Origin: Laccaria trichodermophora
Taxonomy: Eukaryota; Basidiomycota; Agaricomycetes; Agaricales; Hydnangiaceae
Direction: 5' to 3'
Assembly (NCBI GenBank): GCA_018417955.1
Contig: JACTVC010000004.1
Location: forward strand, 1,984,001 to 2,048,000
Length of the DNA: 64,000 bases
Each line of letters begins with the position of its first letter. Within the stretch, counting starts at the first letter, position 1. Below are positions 9,652 through 20,594 of this stretch, piece after piece. Under the pieces are notes generated by a model. It made no database searches. It was given only the letters and a program-made list of their open reading frames with translations, and had not been told where the DNA came from. The position numbers were made by a program, and so were the translations under genes.

Positions 9652-12600
9652 TCAACCAAGATTAGGTAATGCAATGGACTGGCACATGACACCGGCATTT
9701 ATAAATTCTTTCGTGGCCTGGAAGGCAAGCTGTTTCCACATACTGATTTGTCCCTCCGCAAAGGAAACATGTCCCGGCTTGTCTGGCACCAAGTCCCTCA
9801 GCCCGGTCCACTCCTTGGCTTTGTTGATGAAAAAGAGCCGGGTCCAGTTCATTTCGTTTGGGATCAAGGTATGCTCTTCCAACCAACGGTCATACCGAGC
9901 TTTTGCTCTAAGCCAATTCACCCGATATACTATTGGGTTGCTTTGGTTTCAATTCTTCTAGAGGGTATGAAAGTGGTTGGATCTGACCTTGTTCCATGTA
10001 AGTTGAACCCAACGAATCATCCGCCACGGCCATATTCCAGAACCATGGCAAAGCAATATTTCTTTGACCCCGGGCGTTGCCATCGTATACCGTAGTTAGT
10101 GCCCTTGTATCTTTTTTCCCTATCGGCTTGTATCGGTCACGAGTGCCCCTAGGAGCATTGAGCTGATTGAGAGCCCATCGAGCTTGGTTGTATGCCCGGA
10201 GAGCACTTTTCATATCGCGATCCGATCCTTGTACAGCATCGTAAGCCCGAGTTACACATTTTTTCGATTTCTCAGCTCGAATTCTCCTGCGATAAAGGAA
10301 TGACTTGTAACCGATGGCTTCACGTAAACGTCTCAGAGCGTTATTTGCCTGGGCCACTCTCAATTCTATCTCTATGCACCTGGCTTCTCCCAGTGATGTA
10401 GGCAGAAGGGCCGATTGGAATGAGGATGGTAAGAGAATTTGTTGATGTTCGGCCAATCCATACCCCCGATCAGGCATACTGGGTACAGGAATCTCCTCTC
10501 CATCACAATCGCTCCAGTCATCGTCATCCACGATCTCCTCCGAGAGCGGTGGATCATGAATAGTTGCTTCATTGATATCCAAGCTGGGAAAATGGCCTTG
10601 ACCGGCCTCGGAAAACTCTTCAAGGTGCTTCGACAGCTTCTCTCGACGTTTCATGATCTCCAGCTTCTGATCGGCACTTGGACGACTGCCTTGAGCCTTC
10701 ACAAAGGCGGCCAATTCGGCTCTGGATTGTTCAATGTTTGAATCTAGCAATATCTGACTTCACTCACTGGGCTTCCTGAATTTTGATACCGCTGTTTACC
10801 CATCCAGTTAACCCCGGCTTGGCCTTGCCTTCCTGTTCTTTAGTCATAAGTTTTAGCCGAATGCCCTTTTCGGTCTCGGCTGATTCAAGGATTTTACAGC
10901 TGGCATTTGTGATGGAAAACGGTCCTTACCTTCCTTGACCTTGACGTAATAGATGTCCATGGCGGAAAGGTCCTTTGCCCGGTTCAAATTTGCCGTTTTG
11001 ATCTGTTGCTCCCATTCTTGAATCTGTTCCTTACTTGCCGAGGCACTTAATTCTTCAAGAGCCTGGAAGCTCTCAGAGAGCCCGAGTTTTGCTCGTTTCC
11101 ACTTCTTGCAAAGGCTACTCACTTGACTTTTATTAGCTTAACAGCGATGTAAAAGCAGTTGAACATAGATACCCATATTGATCATTTTTTTCCAGTTGTT
11201 ATCTAGCATGTGAGCGTCCAATACCTCGGATCTATGGGCCAAAGTCATGGTCCAGGTGGTGCGACCGACCTCGTTGAGAACAGCCCACAACGTCTCCAAG
11301 ATCTCTCCATCTGTTTGACCGGCCCCGGGGATGAATGTTGGGGCAAATCTTGGAAAGCATATTTCTTGATGGCCATGGACATGGAATAAGCCGATCCTGA
11401 ATACCAATAACAAGTCCGGTCTGATCCAGAGGTGTTTGGCACCATGTTTTATCCGAGCCATCAAATTCACCATATACTGGCAGTTGATGTCATAGACAAA
11501 AATAACCCTTTTTTCTTCACCAGTCATGGTATTCTTTAGAGCCTGGCACAAGGCATAGTCCATGTTCATTTGCCTGTTTCGTAAATGAATGCTTCAACCT
11601 GAAGATAACTGCCATACCGTTCTCCCTTTTGAAAATCTACCACCGAGCCCAGACAAAATGTGCCGTGGCGAAGGCAAGCGATGGCCCCAATTCCTGTAGC
11701 ATCGAAACCTCGGTGGAATACATTTTTATTGTTGATGGCATCGTGCTCATGACATGTCCTCGGCTGAAAGAATCAGACATCGGCCGACTTGCTCGAAGGA
11801 TAAAACTGACATCATTATCTTCAATGGCGTCCTGAAGGTGGCTCAAGTAGGGCCCTCTTCGGGTCATGAAACCATGGCCATCTTTCAGCCAAACATCGTC
11901 CTCGGGTTGTGCCTGTTTCTGGTGTGCTGCTGTGAAATTGCCATCGGCTACAAATCCTCAGGTATACTTCCAATTCTCTGGATCTTCAGGATTTTCATTC
12001 CAATCATCAGGCAGATTGACTCCGGGCTGTGGGCAGGTTGGGCAAAAAAAGACCATCTCCCCTGGTCTTGGAGCCTTATCTTTGTGTCCAAATCCAAAAG
12101 TAGCCAGTTCGGTAAGATTACGATATTGCCTACCAGCCCTGATCAACTCGTGATACCAGTTCTGTCAAACATTTGAGTTTAGGGTTATAGCATCTTGAAC
12201 AACATACCGGAATGGAATTTGGAAATGCAAAGTTGGTGATTCTTCTCAATTTGGAGTAGTAGTGGGTGGCCGAGGTTTTGCACTCGAGATTTTCCAGCAG
12301 GTAGTCATCAAGGAGTTGAAAGGTAAAGACAGTTTGGCAAGACTTGTAGGTGGATGGGTACAACCCAACCCGGAACAACTGTATGTCCTCGGCAGCTGCC
12401 CCCGAACATCCACAGAAGACGACTGGCAGGTGATGCACACCCGAAGTATGGACGATGGTCATGACCCTGCCACCATTGTAAACCCTATCTGGTGGCTTTG
12501 GATCGGCCAAAGTGCTAGGAAGGTCTTCAAGATCAAACCATCCGTCCTCTTCGATGTCAAAATCGGTATCCAAGTTTCTGGCTGATTGAGGGCACCGTTC

Positions 12601-13163
12601 ACCTTGGTGACCTAGGTTGACAACCAATCCTACTTTCCAGAGCCAGCTCTGTTCATAAAAGATGCCGGTCCATCGTTCAATCCGGTGGAATGGGTCTCGG
12701 CAGTGGGATGTCCGGCAGCAGTCTGTACAATACGCGGGGCCGGCAAAGCAATCCAGACATCGCCAAGCCGCCTCCTTCTTGCAAATGGTACAAACGCAGA
12801 TTGAAGCCTTCCTCTCCAAAAGCTCATGGAGGTATAGATTGCATTTCGTCTGTTTCCAGACCCTCATATAATCATTGGATGACTGAACAAAGTTAATTTA
12901 GCGCTTAGTATATGGATATATTGGATGTGAAATTTTACGTTTTTGTGAGGTGGATTGTCAAGAGGAGGGGCGTATTCAATGTATGGCAAATCTTCAGTTC
13001 CAGTTTCATTGTCTCTTTCCAGGTGGCTGCAGTTCCGCTTTTTTACAGGAGAAGAGGGCAGGGAGGGAACAGTGGAGGAGGGAAAATGCCTCCTTCCATT
13101 TTTTTTAATAACAAGCCTGTTATAGTGGGTAATACCAGTGGTGCTGTGGGACCTTCTTCCCAT
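9652..13163 (-). pseudogene. KDZ transposase with CxC2 cysteine cluster, one nonsense codon
   Basis: Cut-and-paste transposase of the KDZ superfamily. Nine exons (13,163-12,939, 12,882-12,208, 12,161-11,811, 11,763-11,618, 11,573-11,173, 11,121-10,930, 10,879-10,768, 10,721-9,988, 9,929-9,652) total 3,114 nt, an exact 1,038 codons, and every intron is 44-58 nt with GT-AG. Domains: N-terminus MGRRSHSTTGITHYN; zinc cluster CTIC..CLDC..YCTDCC with His ligands at about residues 104-140; CxC2-type region with GVHHLPVVFCGCSG; catalytic blocks YDINCQY (Asp494), HVHGHQ and TDGEILETLW; then KIQEAQ and a C-terminal helical part with VNWLRAKARYDRW. The length is normal for the family. The only lesion seen is an in-frame TGA at 11,958-11,960, just before GFVADGNF. 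It could be a recent inactivation, a sequencing error or, less likely, readthrough. Neighbours on both sides look like cargo of one element. Confidence 0.88.
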
Positions 13164-14153
13164 GGGTGATTATTCAAATGAGGGGGAAAGGAAAAGGAAA
13201 GTGTAGCCGTTGAATAGCAACTGCAAATATAAACAAGTGAATCTCATTTCCTGCTTGTTCAGCTTCTGTGGAGTTTATAAAAGAACTAGGACATAATTTG
13301 TGCTTGAGAATGGTTCATTAGGATATATACAACCAGTAGGTTTGGTTTTCTACTAATACTAGAACCAGTAGATGTATGTGCATGAATTTGATTCCGGTCA
13401 GACTACCCACATGGCTATCAACCTGGCCGCAATGCTAGCATACTTAATTGACCTCATTAGACCGCCACCAGGTATTTTCTGATTGACATGGTATACAAGC
13501 AAGCAGTGGACCCATGTTCATACTACATCCAGGTACAAGAACCAGTAAAGCCATGCATGTATGTGTGCGCAATTGATTTCCCCATGTTCTCGCAATTGAT
13601 TTCCGGTCAAACCACACATAGCCGTAACACTAAAATAAGTCGCAATAAACAATATTTTCCTGTAAATCGGAAGCACCATGTGCATCTTGCTTCTTTGAGA
13701 CAATGAATGAACCATCTTCACTTTCTCCAGTTCTTTTTCTTGGAAAATGTTCACTTTTCAAACAGAATGTTAAGTCTGGTCAATTTTCTTTATCTTCTGC
13801 AAAAATGGTTGCCAATTAACCTAGATGTGCCAGCTATCCCAACTGTACTGGTTTCAAGGTAGTTTCAAGGTGTAGTTTAATATTTCTTATCTCAGTATTC
13901 CTCAAGTCATACAGAAGTGGTTCCGATGATGATCATCAGGGTCACAACCTTTTTGATGTTTCCGTTCCGTGATGGTTTCTCCCGATCATTACTGTTCCGT
14001 GATGCAACAACCTTAACGTTTCCGTTCCGTGATGATGCTAATCTGTGATCGGCGCTCATCACAGATATTTTTAGCAAATCGAAGTAACACTCCTTGTTTA
14101 GACCTGTTTGGTCATTTACCTCTTGTCATCAAACCATCATCATACATCCCGTT
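13164..14153. promoter_or_regulatory. Divergent intergenic region of the KDZ block
   Basis: This 990-bp gap separates the KDZ transposase (-) from the accessory gene (+), so it should hold both promoters. It has AT-rich tracts, TATAAAAG near 13,276, and a repeated segment (GTATGTGCATGAATTTGATT-like near 13,374 and CGCAATTGATTTCCGGTCAA near 13,590). No coding region is supported. Confidence 0.5.
13938..14070. promoter_or_regulatory. Clustered GTTCCGTGATG repeats and hairpin
   Basis: GTTCCGTGATG occurs three times (about 13,964, 13,999 and 14,022), partly as TTTCCGTTCCGTGATG, followed by an inverted repeat, ATCTGTGAT with ATCACAGAT (about 14,039-14,067). It sits about 90 bp upstream of the accessory gene start. 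Clustered repeats with a dyad suggest a protein-binding site, for example a transposase or repressor operator. Confidence 0.4.
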
Positions 14154-16326
14154 ATGAGCACTCGTTCCGAATCCCCTAAACCATCCGACAGTCAAACCAA
14201 GCACCATGGGTCAGGGAGGTGTTGGACAAAGGAAGAAAGCGAGTTGTTGGAGAAACATCGGGATGAGTATAGAGAGGCCGGTGACTCAGCTCGTGCCAAC
14301 ATATTGTCTGATGTTTTGCAAGAAATGCTGGACATACTCGCCAATGGAAAGATGTTCAACAAGGAGGAGAGAATGGCTGTGAAGAAGGTAACTAATTTTC
14401 ATGGTCTAGATATTGAATCCCCTTCTGATTGATTTTTAGGATATCAAGGCTTGGTTTGGGCAGCACAGTCGCAAAAGAAGCCAAAAAATGCCGAAGTTGG
14501 GTCAGCAATGGCACGCCCGACGTGTGTTCCGACATGAGAATAAGGAAGCCATTGATACCGAGGCTACCAAGCTCTGTATAGAAGCCAATCAAGCCAGTGA
14601 AACCCAGCCTAAAGGGGGAGAAAGGACTCACTTTGATTTTCGGGAGTGGGTGGTCACTACAATGATGGAGAAACTTACAAAGAAAGAGGTGAAAAGGTTA
14701 GAGAGGACGGCCGAGGAGTTCAACAAGAAGGGGGTGGACCCCGAACTCAAGTCAAAGTGAGTAATTTGATTGTCAATGTTGGTTTCTCTGAATCTGTCGT
14801 AGGTTGGCCGTGAAGAACTGCACCGCTCGGATGCATGCCTTTTCCAAGGAGATTTATGACACAATGGGTGTCCGAGTCTTTATATTTGGCTGTTACCTGA
14901 AACCCGATGGCACTTTGGACGTCTCAACCTACGACTTCAATCAAGAACTGGGCAATGGAAAGGACTACATCAATAGCCACGGCCGCAGTTTCCAAGAAGA
15001 TGGAATAACGGTAGCTTCTTGGAGAGGACACAACGAAGACCACTATGGGTCTGATGAGTTGACTTCGGCCGAAGGAGGACACCGAGGTGGCCGGGCAGCC
15101 ATGACTCTGGAGATGAATAACTATGGGGAGCCCATTTTGCCCGATCCCTCGAAGCCACCAGTTAAAACTTCCCGTGATGTCCGAATTTGGCGACTAAATC
15201 TTCTTCGTTCTTTTGTGAACCAGCATTATAGTAAGTACGTCCAAGTAACCCTTTATTATTATCCAACTTTTCTATCTATTCAGATATTGCAGCTGGGCAG
15301 AAAAAGGGATCAGCTCCCTGGACAGCTATCGGAGCAAAGTTGTTCAACTTTGTGGATAAGGAACACATACCCGAGGCTTGGAGAGCAGTAACCTCGGAGG
15401 GGGATAACCTTTACAAGTTTCTCGATCCCTCCAAATTTCCGATGGAGATGGTCAGTCAAGCTCTACAATTTTGGTATGAACGTCAAGAAAAAGGCAAAGT
15501 CGCGTTTCGATTCAAAGCCTTTTTGGAGGGCAAAGCGGTTCGGGAAGCACCTCCCCAGCAGAAAATCAAAGTTCTAGTTTCAAAACGACAAGTTCATAGT
15601 GTTGGGAAGGGGAAGAAGTTTGGCAAAAGAAAGGGTCAAATGAAAGGCCGGGCGGCAACCGAGTCCTTGTCAGATGAGGAAGCTTTAGTTGGGCAGGGAA
15701 GGAAGGGAAGGATCGAGTGTGGGTCAGATAATGAAGCTCGGCCGACTCGAAAGAACATAGCATCCACGAGTGGTTGGGAGGACTCCCATACCGAGTCCGG
15801 GTCAGATGGGGAACCTCGGTCTACAAGAACAAATGGGGAAAAACCCCAAGATCATTGGGACTCTGATGAAGAAGCTCGGCTGAGCATTGTAAAAGGAAGG
15901 CCAAATCACAAGGACACAGTGGAAGTGGAAAAGCAGGGAGTTCAGCCGACGAAGAAGGCAGCCAACTTAAAAGGAACCAAAGCCGGGTCAGTTGAGGAAG
16001 CTCGGCCAAAACACAAAGATCAATGGGACTCGGACTGTGATGTTGAGAATGAGGAAGCTCAGCCGACGAAGGAGAAAGCAGCCAAAAAGATCAACTTAAC
16101 CACAAGAAAATGGGATCAATGGGACTCCGATGTGGAAGAGGAGCAACCTCGGCCCAATAAGACAAAAGCAGTGAAGTTCGAAGGGTCAGAAGCAGCAGCT
16201 CAGAAAGATCAATGGGACTCCGACTCAGATGTGAAGCAGGAAGTTCGGCCGATCAAGGAGAAAGCAGTCACCAAGCCTGAGTCGGACTTCGAAGCTCGGC
16301 CAATAAAGAAGGCTACTGATCACTAG
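14154..16326 (+). CDS. KDZ-block accessory protein with acidic repeat tail
   Basis: Four exons, 14,154-14,387, 14,440-14,756, 14,803-15,230 and 15,284-16,326, join exactly in frame to 673 residues. The N-terminal half is charged and helical (KKEVKRLERTAEEFNKKGVD), the middle has GVRVFIFGCYLKPDG and HYNIAAGQKKGSAPWTAIG, and the last 220 residues repeat a module built on DQWDSD with Arg-Pro and Lys-rich stretches, probably disordered and nuclear. The family is not known to me; similar proteins lie beside KDZ transposases. The stop codon TAG lies inside CACTAGTGG at 16,321, the end of an inserted element, so the natural C-terminus is lost and the present end is created by that insertion. Otherwise no lesion is seen. 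The ATG at 14,154 is preferred over upstream near-cognate starts. Confidence 0.7.
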
Positions 16327-16624
16327 TGGCTACCACTGTTTATCATAATACCAAGGCATATGCCTAGAGCTAAATATCTATATCTCAAGCATAATTATGA
16401 AAGGCCTTTCATTTGACTTGCTTATGTCTCTCATTCATTTAAATGCTGGGCTTCACTCATAAGTTGTAGGAGAATTACCCTTGTGAATTTCATAAAGGTG
16501 GCTGGCAATTTCATTGCAGATTTTCATAGTTATCTCTCAGTATTTCATTCTGAATTTCATATTTATCCCCACTGCTTTCATTGCGACTTTTCATTACTCA
16601 GCTCGCAATATTTCCTTGGTTTCC

Positions 16625-17640
16625 TTTGCTGTTGCGAGATGCTTAGCATATCGTTCCCATTCCACCATATACCCCACCCCATTTTTCAACCAGACATCAT
16701 CTTCTGGCCGTCATTGTACTTTATGATTACAGGTAAAGTTTCCATCAAGGACAAAGCCCTGTGAATATGCCCAAGTCTCGGGGTCATCCTTCCAATTCTC
16801 CAGAAGATTGACTCCAGGCTGCAGGCAAGCCACACAAAAGAGGGCTAACTCGCCAGTCGTAGGCGAACAATTTCGATGCCCAAAGCCAAACCATTTGTGC
16901 TCCTTCAGGTTACACCATTGTCAGCTTACCCGGAGAAGCTCTCAATAATGAGCCTGAAATGGAATGGTGAAAAACCAGTGGGTCGAGACGTTATTGGAAA
17001 TGAACCTTCACTTTATGTGGAAATGCATTTGAAGTCATCCTCCACAGCTTTGAGTAGTAATGAGTTGCGGAGGTTTTACATTCGAGATTCTCCAAAAGAT
17101 AGTCATCCAGGAGGGCAAATGTGAATGCTGTTTGTGGGTCCTTGTAGGTAGATGGAAAAAATCCCATTCTTAAGAGTTGGATATCCAGTGTAGGAGAGTC
17201 GGAACACTCACAAAATGATGTTGGCAGTTGGTGAATGCCATTGCTGTGGACATAGGTCAAGAGTCATTGTCCATTGATGTAGGTTACCAGTGGATCAGGT
17301 ATTTCAGCTTCGTTATAGAGGCCATCTGCATCATCCTCTAAAATATCTTCGAAATCACTGTCAATATCTTCAGCATCCCCCACCGTAAATTCCGGATGTT
17401 CCTCAAGGTCTGAAAGGGTATCTGGGCATTCATATGAGTCCCACCGCTGTCCTGGACACAGTTTACCACTGTGGCCGAGGTAAATGACAGTTCCAACTTT
17501 GAGTTGATGGCTAATTCGAAAGCAATGGAGACATTGAATCAGTTCTCCAAGACAATCCTGACACTTCCAGGTGCCCTCTCAAATGTTGCAACCTGTGCAG
17601 AGTTTTCCAGGGGGTGGGGTTTCTCTTGCAAGAATCTCGT
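16625..17640 (-). pseudogene. KDZ transposase relic (CxC2 part)
   Basis: Minus-strand translation gives the N-terminal half of a second CxC2-type KDZ transposase: CTGC, CQDC, CLHC cysteine pairs, GTVIYLGHSGKLCPG, then LTYVHSNGIHQLPTSFCECS and TYKDPQTAFTFALLDDYL, and, after a gap, WAYSQGFVLDGNFT and EDDVWLKNG. Several in-frame stops break it, for example TGA after CTGCNI, TGA before LLTYVHSNG and TGA after CNHKVQ. It stops before the catalytic blocks. It is clearly related to the transposase at 9,652-13,163 (shared LLDDYLLENLECKTSATHYY) but is a separate, older copy trapped inside element H. Confidence 0.82.
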
Positions 17641-18261
17641 CCAGATAACTTAATCAATGACTCTCCCATTCCCAAAGATAGTCATTGGTTGACTACATGT
17701 CCTTTGTTAGATAGATTTAAAGCATGAAAATTTGTTTTACCCACTTCCCTATGTCCAGATGACTTGCTCCATCCATGAATGTAATGTCACCACCCATCTG
17801 TAACATGTTAGAGAAATCCTCATTTCTGTCCGTAAATGCCCGATATCTCTTTTCTGGTGAAGCAGAGTGGGAAGTGGTCTGTGATAAGGACAATTGAGCT
17901 GGAAAGACTATTTTGCCCTTGAGGGAGGTCTTAGCAGTGCCCCCCCTATTCCTGCAGGAATCCGGTCATTCCAGTGGAATTCCAGTGGATTCCAGTGGAA
18001 TGGAATTTAGCAGAAGGCCCTGCTAAATTAATTATTCTGGTGTTTTCCATTCCAGTGGATTCCAGAATGTACACTGGAATGTTCCCCAGAATGTACACTG
18101 GAATGTTCCCCAGAATGGTCTTCCCCGGAATGGGCAGGAATGGTGTTCCCCGGAGTGGGCAGGAATGGAAATCCTGTTTATTTTGTTTATTTGTTATGTA
18201 TTATAGTTTATTTATTTTTGATGAATAACAAACAATGCTCACCAAACATACTCTCTCCTTC

Positions 18262-18299
18262 CACCACCACCACCACCACCACCACCACCACCACACTCA
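18262..18299. repeat. (CCA)n microsatellite
   Basis: About twelve CCA/CAC triplets in a row, next to CACTCATCACCACC. It marks the start of a low-complexity interior. Confidence 0.9.
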
Positions 18300-18439
18300 T
18301 CACCACCGCCATCGCTGTCACCCATACCCACCACTGCCCATGTCACTCGTCAATTATCCATGGCCACGATGACCACCAAAATCGACCACAACACCATTCA
18401 ACAACAATGCAGTGACGCCACATCACAAAACAATGAGCA

Positions 18440-18640
18440 CCAGAACCCATGAAAACACCCAACGCCCATGAAAACAACACCCCCAGACACAAAACAACAC
18501 CCAACAGACACAAAACAACACCCACCACCCACATACACCACAAGCGCCCACGAGAACCATACCCCGCCCATGAAAACACCCCACTGCCCACCGAACAACA
18601 CAAGCGCCCACCGAAAAACATGCGCTGCCTACCGAAAAGC
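18440..18640. repeat. CCCATGAAAACAC minisatellite
   Basis: Irregular repeats of CCCATGAAAACACC, GACACAAAACAACACCC and GCCCACCGAAAA. Long open frames on both strands here come from the lack of stops in the repeat, not from a gene. Confidence 0.7.
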
Positions 18641-18914
18641 ATGCACAAAATATCCAATGATACTGGCCAGATAACTAATGAAAATCGCAATGATATGGCT
18701 TTGGAAAGATATGAAATTGGTAATGATAACCACAGGCTATCTTATGAGGGAGGCCCAAAACCTTGCCCACACTTAATGAAAAAAGCACAGCCTTTATGAT
18801 AATGAAAAAACATGGTAACAGTAATGATTCCCTATCATAAAGAGTGTGGATGGATACACAGGGACCTATAGGCAGTTACCTCTTTTATATCATAACTAGT
18901 GGTAGCCACTAGTG

Positions 18915-20590
18915 CTCATTGAGGGATGGAACAAAGTCCGGTGTACGTGCTGTGGCACCGTCTTCACCATCCTGAAGGCCCTTGGAATCGCCAGGCTCTT
19001 CAAAGTCCTCTTGTCCAACGGAACCCTCAGCCTTTTCACCTTCTTGAGAGCTGCTGGGATCCCCACAATCTTCATCTTCCTGTGTATGTTTGGAATCGCC
19101 ACCTGCTGGAGCCATGTATTCTGCATTTTCCAAACCCACTGCCTCTTCCAACTTAGTTTCAGTGGAAGCTAGAAGCTCCACTGCCAGAAGGTTGGACTTG
19201 CTGACCCCAGGACCAGTGCCAACAGCTGTGGAGATCGTTTTGCGGGGTCCAGGCTTGACTTTACCAGGGAAACTGCTGGTAGCTCAGAAGTACTGGATCG
19301 CATCTGCCTTGCTCTCTCCAAGAACATTTGAAAGCATGTTCAAACAAACCCCTTCCACCTTTCCCAACCTTTCCTCTGTAAACTCTTGACCCTGATGAAC
19401 GTTGTGAACATCTTCCTCCAGCCGAGGTCTTTATTGTCCTCCACTGATTCCTGCTGGAATCTGGCGGAATCTAGGGAATTCCTGGAATTCCAGAGGAATC
19501 AAATTTGGCAGAGGGCCCTGCCAAATTGATCAAACTGTTCTGACAGAATTTTGATGGAATTCATATTCCGCTGGAATGGTTCCAGGAATCATCTGGAAGG
19601 AATGCTTCCGGAACGAGACGGAACGGAATTCCTGACGCCCAAATCAAGCGTCGGCGTTACGAGGGACAGGGAAGAGGGCCATTGACGTGCACGTCGTCCA
19701 CTAAGCCTGGGTTATGTGATAGAAAGTGGTAGCCACTAGTGCCATTGCTAAGCACTGCATGTACTGTAGTAAAATAGATCTTATGTTTCAATTTTAATTG
19801 AGATCTTATGGTTTGACTAGGTGTGAATTTGTAGTAAGATAGATTTTAAGTCTCAATGAAATACATTAAAATTTGTTCTACTGAGATCTATGACTTGACT
19901 AGATGTGAATTCTATAAGAAAGTTTGTCTGTTGAGGAGTTGAATTAGTGCAGATTAAGTCTCTAGCTCAGTGCTGATCTGTTCTGATTTATAACCTAAAT
20001 AATGAGATTTTCTGCCTATTCCAGTTGAATTCCTGCATATTCCAGTCAGATTCCTTCAGAATTCCTGGATTCCTCTGGAATTCCTGGATTCCGGCCGGAA
20101 TCCGCAGAATCCAGTAGAAATCTGTGGAGGAATGGAAAGTATTGCTCCAGCCCTGCTAATCTTCTTTGCAAGCCATCCAACTCTGCAGGGAAATTCGATG
20201 CACTGTTGCTGTCATTGAGTCAAAGATTTTCATTGACCGTCTTGATGAATGCTCCAACTTGATTTTGCAGCTCTTTGGTAACGGCCTTGAGCTTTTCTGG
20301 AGTCACGAATTTTTCAGAGGTCTTGCTTGGTTTGCCAACCTCAGAGATGCATTCATGGAGAATTCTTATGGTTTCTTTGAACTTTCCCTGCTTTTCTGTC
20401 AGATCTCCCACCAGCCCCTTGTAAATCTCCAGCTCTCTCCATAATTCCTTGATCTCCTGATCTTTTTGCTTCATTGAAATGGCACCCATTGCCTCAACCT
20501 TCGCATCGACGGTACATAGCTTGTTGGTAAGTGACCTGAGGTCGCGGGAATGCCGCTGGTCCAAACTGGATAAAGAATCCAGCCTCCACG
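18915..20590 (-). pseudogene. Accessory gene relic split by element I
   Basis: An unrecognised minus-strand coding region. The upstream part, 20,564 to 20,145, is helical (KQKDQEIKELWRELEIYKG) and continues after 19,424 as GLEEDVHNVHQGQEFTEERL, then an acidic tail (GEDGATARTPDFVPSLNEH). Removing element I and one copy of its 8-bp target duplication restores one frame across the join. Two stops remain, TGA at 20,217-20,219 and TGA after ADAIQYF near 19,288. The 3' end is a TAG supplied by the CACTAG terminus of element H at 18,909-18,911, and the 5' end is cut by foldback element B near 20,590. It is probably another KDZ-type accessory gene. Confidence 0.6.
19424..20144. mobile_element. Non-autonomous element I with 8-bp TSD
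   Basis: A 721-bp element flanked by CTCCAGCC on both sides (19,416-19,423 and 20,145-20,152), a perfect 8-bp target duplication. Ends are GAGGTCTTTATTGTCCTCC on the left and the inverse of CAATACTTTCCATTCCTCC on the right, followed inward by GGAATTCC-rich inverted repeats. Near 19,725-19,741 it contains AGTGGTAGCCACTAGTG, the right end of a CACTAG-type element, so it had itself been invaded or recombined. It has no coding capacity. Confidence 0.85.
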
Positions 20591-20594
20591 TAAT

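Larger units (their letters stand above)
16321..18914. mobile_element. Element H with CACTAG-type ends
   Basis: Bounded by CACTAGTGGCTACCACT at 16,321-16,337 and its exact inverse at 18,898-18,914; the next bases also match loosely (GTTTATCATAATA against AGTTATGATATAA). The left 300 bp hold the TTTCATTGCGACTTTTC minisatellite typical of the foldback family. The interior carries a KDZ relic, short GGAATTCCAGTGG-type sequence, a (CCA)n tract and a CCCATGAAAACAC minisatellite. CACTA elements make 3-bp target duplications; the flanks here (GAT and CTC) do not match, so the two ends may come from different insertions or one flank may be deleted. Confidence 0.65.

Noticed and set aside
10754..10766. 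Apparent 13-bp insertion or excision footprint in KDZ1
   Set aside because: It is the 5' part of a normal 46-nt GT-AG intron (10,722-10,767); the exons on both sides stay in phase.
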